A DNA stretch of 64,000 nt from Plotosus lineatus. Its lineage: Eukaryota > Chordata > Actinopteri > Siluriformes > Plotosidae. A program made the translations under genes and the position numbers. Location of the stretch: the NCBI GenBank assembly GCA_024760905.1, contig CM045733.1, positions 42,273,501 to 42,337,500 on the forward strand. Direction: 5' to 3'. The notes under the pieces are model-generated. The model worked only from the letters and a program-made list of their open reading frames with translations, was not told the DNA's origin and did no database searches. Shown here one piece after another: positions 57,612 to 64,000 of the stretch (its first letter is position 1; each line of letters opens with the position of its first letter).

Positions 57612-59601
57612 GAATCAGTTCGACAGAACCCATGCCTTCAGCTGTCACCCAACTCAGACTGCACCTGACCTCTATAGTCCCTCCCACACGTGGTGGGTCC
57701 ATGGGAGGGTGGCTAAATGTCTCCTTTTTGGGCTGGGTTCGACCAGGCTCCATGGATAGAAGCCAGACCACCAGGCACTCGCCTTTGAGCCCCTTCCCCG
57801 GGTCTGGCTCCAAGGGGACCAGGTGACCCGTGTCCGGGCAAGGGAAACTCATTTTAAGTTTTTCCAAAGGGTTCTTTGAACCGTGTTTCATCTGGATCTT
57901 CACCTAGAACCAGTTTGCCTTGGGTGACCCAACCAGGGGCATAACAGCACAGCTCTTAGGACCATTATGACATGCAAAACCCTTCCACCACAAAAAAGTG
58001 GCGATCCAAGGAGGGAGATTCTTGAGATGCTAGAGTTCATGGGGCTAGGTGGTGAGCTGGTGTGGGCATCCTTGTCCCCACTGTCTTGGTGCCCACTCCT
58101 TGGGGTTCTTCCCATTTGATGAAAAGGTGGCTTCCCTCTGCCTTCAGGTGGGGGGATGGGTCTTGACTGTTGTTTTTGTTTATGTACCAAATGACAGTTC
58201 AGAGTATGTACCCTTCTTGGAGTCAAAAAGTTTCTCGGTAGTTGTGATCTGGGGGTGGATGAGATCCGCCCTGAAGATCTCAGGGCTCTGGATGTTGTAG
58301 GATTGTCTTGATTGACATATCTCTGCAACATTGCTTGATCATCTGGCTGTACTTCTGGATTGGCAAACCAAGGTGGTAGTCCCCCTTTTTAAAAACAAGA
58401 ACAATGTGGTTTTCACCTGGCCACAGCACTCCCGACCAACTCTATACGTTGTACAGGATCCTGGAGGGGGCATGAGAGTTTGCCAAATCTGTCCACATGC
58501 GTTTTGTGGATTTAGAGAAGGCTTTTGAGTGTGTCTTTTGAACTGTCTTGTGGAGCGTGCTCAAGGAGTATGGGGTACTGGACTTGTTGCTATGGGCCAT
58601 TCGGTCTCTGTATCACAAGAGCCAGAGCTTGGTCCACATTGGTCACAACAGATCGAATCCATTTCCTGTGAGGGTTGGAGTATGCCGAGGCTGTCCTTTG
58701 TCATCAATTCTGTTCATAATTTTTATGGACAATTTTTAGACGCAGCTGCGGCATTGAGGGGTTCTGGTTTGGTGGCCATCAGCTCTCAACTCTGGTTTTT
58801 GTGGATGGTGTTGTCCTTTTAGCTTCATCAATCCAGGATCTCCAGCTCTCACTGGAGCGATTCACAGCCGAGTGTGAAATGGCCGGGATGAAAATCAGCA
58901 CCTCCAAGTCCAAGGCCATGGTTCTCAGCCGGAAAAGAATGGAATTCACACTCTGGGTCTGGAATGAAGTCTTGCCCCAAGTGGAGGAGCTCAAGTATCT
59001 TGGGGTCTTATTCACGAGTGAAGGAAGGATGAAGCGGGAGATCGACAGGTGGATCACTGCAGCGTCTGCTGTAAAGCAAAGTTTGTATCGATCCGTCATG
59101 GTGAAGAGGAAGCTGAGCCGCAAAGCTCTCAATTTATTAGTTGATCTACATTCCAACCCTCACCAATGGCCATGAGCTTTGGGTAGTGAGCAAAAGAACA
59201 AGATCACGGTTACAAGCTTCTAAAATGAGTTTCCTTCGCTGGATTTCATGGCTTTCCCTTAGAGAGAGGGTGAGAATCTCAGCCATTCTACTCCATTGGA
59301 GTAGAACTGCTGCTCCTCTGCATTGAGAATAGCCAGTTGAGGTGACTCAAGCATCTGGTTAGAAAGCCTCCCTAATGCCTCCCTGGTGTGGTGTTTCCGG
59401 CATGTGCAACCGAGAATGGTTCCCAGGTTCTACCTAGAACACGCTGGAGGGATTATTTCTCTTGGCTGGTCTGGGAACACCACGGTGTCCCACCGGAAGA
59501 TCTGGAGGAAGTGGCTGGGGAAAGAGACATTGGAACCTCATTGCTTAGGCTGCTGCTCGCGCGACCTGACCCCGGATTAAGCGGAGGAGGATGATGATGA
59601 T
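57612..59601 (+). mobile_element. Non-LTR LINE (Rex3-like?), internally deleted
   Basis: The 5' region (57612-58035, containing cgcctttgagccccttcccc, tgggtgacccaaccaggggc), a fragment of the endonuclease region, RT and a 3' end with a GATGATGAT tail appear in order. About half of a full-length element is missing. The tail with GAT repeats suggests Rex3-like RTE elements, but the clade is not certain. Confidence 0.75.
58150..59595 (+). pseudogene. LINE endonuclease/RT ORF remnant
   Basis: VFVYVPNDSSEYVPFLES (endonuclease middle) joins at about 58230 to DEIRPEDLRALDVV and LDWQTKVVVPLF (RT fingers), a deletion of several hundred codons. RT continues with VHMRFVDLEKAFE, LLWAIRSLYHKSQSLVHIGH and VRVGVCRGCPLSSILFIIFM. 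The catalytic FADD region is degraded to FCGW/FVDGVVLLASSIQDLQLS. The next block is KISTSKSKAMVLSRKRMEFT and VEELKYLGVLFTSEGRMKRE (58801-59175). The C-terminus (WRDYFSWLVWEHHGVPPEDL, EEVAGERDIGTSLLRLLLAR) ends at about 59580. Multiple frameshifts and stops are present. Confidence 0.8.
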
Positions 59602-59604
59602 GAT

Positions 59605-60960
59605 GACACCACAGAAGTGAAGTTTTACAGTCAGATAAGGTCTACATTTTATCCATTTGTAATTCATTTTAACATTGTTGGAAATCAAGTCAGTTGTTGT
59701 ATCTTTACATGCATGCCTTTTTCTTTTCTCAAAAAACTATATCAAACCTGAATATAAAACGATTGTGCTACTTGTGCTATATTTCTCTGTGAGTCACCAT
59801 TATATCCCAGGGTCTCTGGTATCTTCCTTTTTTTTTTTTGGTCTCCATTGTTTCTGCTGATAGACGCAGTAACAGACAGCTGATAAGTCTCTACACCTTT
59901 TTCATGTGAGATTCAGTTTTTCACAGGAAACAGGAGTCCTGTCCAGACTGCAGCATCCTTCCTGTCTCTCCAGAAACCTGTTTCCCAAACCTGAGCTGTC
60001 TGTCCTTAGTGGAAATAACTTGGCCCTGACCCTGGGAGATGGATTTTGTGAAAGTTGCAGCTTTAAAACCTAGTCACAGTGGGGTGGTGGTTTTGGCAGC
60101 AATGGTTCACCGTCATGTCAGAAGAGTTCATCACTATGGACAGCATTGCCTGTTATCTGTATATTGAAAAGAAATGTTCACAATTGCATCTTTGCTAACA
60201 CTGCTGATATTTATATCATTAACTGGTAGCATAATTGATGTGGCTGTAGATCGTAGCACCGCACTCCCCTCATTGTAACAGGGTGTAGGCTTGAGATTTG
60301 TCAGGAATAACAATTCTCATCACTGCCGAACATTTACTTTTGGAAAGTGAGGTGGATATTGATAAATAGAGACAGAATGTTCAGAAGATTTAGTAACATC
60401 CACCGAGCCACACCGTAATAATTATTGTGGTGTATACTATAACAGAATACAAGGAAAGTAAAATAAAATGAAACATTTTACTTGTTATATTTTTAAAGCC
60501 TGATAATGCTCATGATTGACACCAAGACAACTTTTTTAACCTTGAAAAATTTGAAGGCCATACTCCCTGGCTTTCTTAATTTTTTCTTTTTTCTTTTCTT
60601 GGACCCCATTTTGTTGAAATTTTATGATTTCAGAATATGTGACAAACCATTTTTATCTGCTGTTTTGCCTCATCATCTGCAAGATGAATGATAAACAATT
60701 ATTTAATTAGGCAAAGTATGACATAGAAAATTAGTATATACTGCAGGTGAATGGCAGAAGCTGAGTGGTCCGCTCTCTTGGGATCATAAATCATTATTCT
60801 GAGTGGATAATGCTTCAGTGGAAAAGGCAGACACTCACTCAAGGTTTGCATTCTAGAGGCAAAAGAAGCTACACAGTATGGCCATTCATGTCTTTAATGT
60901 AAAAAAAAATGTAAACTGTGAATGAATTGCAAAAGATTTCAGTTACAATAACTAACTACA
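59605..60960. other. No gene recognised
   Basis: Single-copy-looking AT-rich sequence. No exon, RNA or repeat was recognised. Confidence 0.4.
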
Positions 60961-60963
60961 GTA

Positions 60964-61247
60964 CAGTCGGCCCCCAACTTGCGAAATTAATCCGTTCCAG
61001 AGCAGTTTTCGTATGGCGGGGATTTCATAAGTAGGGGTCGCATCTTACATGTTAAACGCCTAATTCGTTCCAAGGCTCCAGTCTTTGGACTGGATAAACC
61101 CCAGAAACACTTTAAAAATTATAAAAGTACACCAATTTTGTATGAAATATGTGTTAAAAGTAAAAGAAAATTATTTTTAAACTATTTAAACATTTTATTA
61201 ACATATTTATTAATGAAACCATTATTAAACATTTTTTATTAACACAC

Positions 61248-61291
<44 letters not shown>

Positions 61292-61705
61292 CTCACACGC
61301 ACTGCGGGCCATGCCCACAAGACATTGAATTAAAAGCACATTCCCTGCTTGACAAACTTAACTTTAACTTGATCTTGATTCCTTGAGGGATCGGAATTCC
61401 AGATGAACTCGAATGCGCCCACATTTATTAAACATTTACTGAATTAAAACAACTTAAAAAACTAAACTAAAGAGTGAAGCTTCCTTCTGTCTCTATCTGG
61501 GAGGCCATCAGGTGGAATGTTGAGAGACAGCCAATGAGTGAGCAACTCGCGCGTCGTGTGAAATTTTGATTGGCGCGTTTGAATTTTGAATTTCCTTTCA
61601 TAAGAGTGGGTTGTTTCGTATCTCGGGGATGGAGATTCAGGAAAATGTTTTTTTGTAACACGGGGATTTCGTACACAGGGGTCTTCATAAGTTGGGGGCC
61701 TATTG
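60964..61705 (-). mobile_element. Tigger-like element (family A), copy 3
   Basis: Starts cagtcggcccccaacttgcg after TA and ends cataagttgggggcctattg before TA. The interior matches the ends of 4927-6804 and 16826-18137, with a CT/TA microsatellite at 61249-61291. Confidence 0.85.
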
Positions 61706-61771
61706 TACTTGAGTTAAGTACAGTTGTATAAACTTGATTGATCATTGACTGATTAACTGTTTGGGTTTTTA

Positions 61772-62051
61772 CACCCGATCCTAGCAGCTCATCAGACCGG
61801 TGCTTATCCCTGGTTTCCGTAGCGTGAAGCAATCAGGACTTGATCTCCTCCTGGATGGGACGCTAGTCCATTGCAGGTTACCTTCCCAGTATATATTTAC
61901 TGGTACCCATTTATACTGCTGGGTGAACAGAGGCACACTTGTGTTTGAGACCTTGCCCAGGGGTCTTAGCACAGTTAGGGTCTCAGTGGGATTTGTACTC
62001 ACAACCTCCCGATCATGAGCCCAACACTCTAACCACTACACCACCGGCTCC
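61772..62051 (-). repeat. tRNA-derived SINE, second family, better copy
   Basis: The minus strand starts ggagccggtggtgtagtggt with an A box and has a weak B box (gtgagtacaaatccc). The body includes agtgtgcctctgttcacc and gactagcgtcccatcc. Matches 51-186. Confidence 0.75.
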
Positions 62052-62054
62052 GGG

Positions 62055-62800
62055 CAATTTTTTCAACTTAAATATTTTAATTTGCTGTATACTTTAGAGT
62101 GGTTTGCACAGCAATAGAAGAAACCCTGGACAGCTAGGCTAATAGCTCTCTTTCACTAACAGCGATTGTTTGGAATCAAAAGAAGAGAAATAAAATAAAT
62201 GATAACTCACTCCATAAAGGTGTTTTAATACAGACAAAACACAAGAAAATAAACCAAAACAAAGTTTTAAGAGTTTATATTTATACATTATAACACAGTT
62301 AACCCTGTGCTTTCAGACAGCTAAAAGCTCTTGGTGTCAACATCTGTTTTGTTCACCTTTATCCTTCAGAAATAAAAGGAAACAGCTGTTTTTAAAGGTG
62401 TTTTTTATTGTATGTAAACCACAAGAAAATACAGAACAAATTTTCTTCATTTTACTGTTTTAATGCTTAATAATAATGATGATGCCTAATTAAATATCCA
62501 TGACAAACTTGCTGTCATTTGATTCAAGCAGAATCCACTCAGAATAATGATTAATGAGTCTAAGATAGCAGACCAGTCAGATCACACCATTCCCTTGTAG
62601 TATATACTAATATCTATTCATCATCTAAATAGAACTGTCTTAGACTGCATTATCTGCTTTGACTTCAGCAGGTCAAACCTTTTCAATATAAATCATTCTC
62701 CATATCATACATTCTCGTTCACTATACTGAAATTGTGAACCAATCAGATCACACTATTACTGTACAGGATATACTAATTTAAATTAGATTATGTTACAAG
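62055..62800. other. No gene recognised
   Basis: AT-rich, no recognised feature. Confidence 0.4.
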
Positions 62801-62925
62801 CTGGTCTGGGAACACCTCGGTGTCCTACCGGAAGAGCTGGAGGAGGTGGCTGGGGAGAGGGACGTCTGGACCTCATTGCTTAAATTGATACCCTCACGAC
62901 CCGACTCTGGAAGAAGCGTACCCCT
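62801..62925 (+). mobile_element. LINE 3' end fragment
   Basis: ctggtctgggaacacctcgg, gaagagctggaggaggtggc and ctcacgacccgactctggaa match 59465-59585 of the LINE at 57612-59601, encoding the EELEEVAGERD C-terminus. Everything upstream is truncated. Confidence 0.75.
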
Positions 62926-64000
62926 CCCTTACATCCTAAGACAGGTTCCCACCTTCCCGTCACCAAAATTATGATTAAAAAGTTTAACTAAATGAATGAA
63001 TGAGCTTGATTTAAACTATTTGTTGCAGTAGCTCAAGGTGTATCACAGTGGTGAATCGAGAATTGTACGGTTATCTACTATTGAAGCTGAAGTGACAAGA
63101 TCTGTCTATCTGTTGCTTATGTCATAGACCATCGTCACGCTTGTAATTTTGAACTGCTCCTCAACTGGTCATCTTGATCAAACTTTCCCAGAGTGGTGTT
63201 GTTGTTTTTTTATACGGTAAGATTTTTTTAACGCTTGTAGAAATAAGCAGTGCAGGTAAATTATAATATTAAAAAGTCAGGGGGAATAACTGCACCAAAG
63301 TTGTACCAATATTTTTGCCACCATTTCAGCCAAGCACAAGTATTCCTTGTGTTTTTCACATCTCTTTAGGATTTGGTGCTTTTCTTGTTCCCTTTGCCCT
63401 AGCAATCCTAGATGTATATTTATTTGAGCATGTCTACACTTGTATATCTCTGGCCATGAAAGGGTTTCAGGAATCTCCAGAGCTTTCATAAGGAGGGGGC
63501 AGACAGCAGCTGGAGAGTCCCAGCTTTTGGAAAGTGCCATCTGGCTGGTGGGTGTTGGCGTTCGTTTTCACATCGTTTTCTACATTTCCCTTCCTCCTGA
63601 AGAAAGAAATGTAGGCCGTGCTGGTGACATACTGCTGCTAGCATTCCTGTGCTGCCTTCAGATGCAATTTAGAGCATACTGTATACGAAACGGATAACAA
63701 GGGCTCCGGATGACTGGTCGATATCTCCCTGTACTTCCTTCATCAAGAATCTCAGCCCTCACACTTCATCTTCCTGAAGCTCATATTCTCTCCATTTTGA
63801 ATCTTGAGGGTCCTTCAAGTTGAAGGATCCCAAATAATCTCATGAACCTGAACCCTCTAGTCGCCGACATGACCAGCTTCACAATTACTTTCCATTCACG
63901 TTGTAAGATATCAGACGTGACCGCACACTCTTGCACTTTCTTAGCCTTTCTTCAATTTGCGCTTGCTTGCTAAATAAATTAGGCCTTTCTGTCTAATTTT
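62926..64000. other. No gene recognised
   Basis: No supported exon. Short open frames at 63277-63697 lack splice or family evidence. Confidence 0.4.

Overview
The window reads as nuclear DNA of a ray-finned fish. It is AT-rich, full of (CA/GT)n and (TA)n microsatellites, and dominated by repeats typical of fish genomes: tRNA-derived SINEs, RTE-type LINEs, Tc1 elements with IR/DR ends, pogo/Tigger-type elements with TA duplications, and hAT elements with 8-bp duplications. It holds no operons, Shine-Dalgarno sites, rRNA or CRISPR.

Only one host gene is supported: the last two coding exons of a POC1 centriolar WD40 protein on the + strand (51186-51410 and 52091-52237). Both are bounded by consensus splice sites, and a stop codon, 3' UTR and AATAAA follow. 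No WD40 exons were recognised upstream, so most of the first 51 kb is probably intron or intergenic DNA filled by transposons.

Layout. 1-4 kb: mostly unassigned, with a SINE remnant at the edge. 4.06-11.4 kb: an end-to-end chain of TA-targeting DNA transposons separated by TA/GT microsatellites, ending in a Tc1 that carries two nested Tigger elements and a SINE tail. 13-18 kb: a pogo element with a BrkDBD-type transposase, an RTE LINE interrupted by a SINE, and two truncated or deleted MITEs. 21.8-28.5 kb: a composite SINE, a hAT element with a perfect 8-bp duplication, a short RTE LINE and a second BrkDBD pogo. 31.4-40.0 kb: a Tc1 expanded to 8.7 kb by a near-complete RTE LINE (itself split by a hAT element) and by a decayed element encoding a zinc finger, an unusual reverse transcriptase and a C-terminal nuclease-like domain. 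41.4-49.9 kb: SINEs with clear duplications, three TA-type MITEs, Tc1 fragments. 51.2-52.7 kb: the POC1 3' end, followed at once by a Tigger element. 57.6-59.6 kb: an internally deleted LINE. 60.9-62.9 kb: a MITE, a second SINE family and a LINE 3' fragment.

The nesting gives relative ages: Tc1 and Tigger elements are oldest, LINEs intermediate, and the main SINE (inside LINE, MITE and unique DNA) among the youngest. The most unusual items are the RT/nuclease element at 35.8-38.9 kb, one SINE head and body joined to two different LINE-type tails, and a near-perfect 30-bp hairpin at 29.33 kb. All family assignments come from reading the sequence; no database search was possible.
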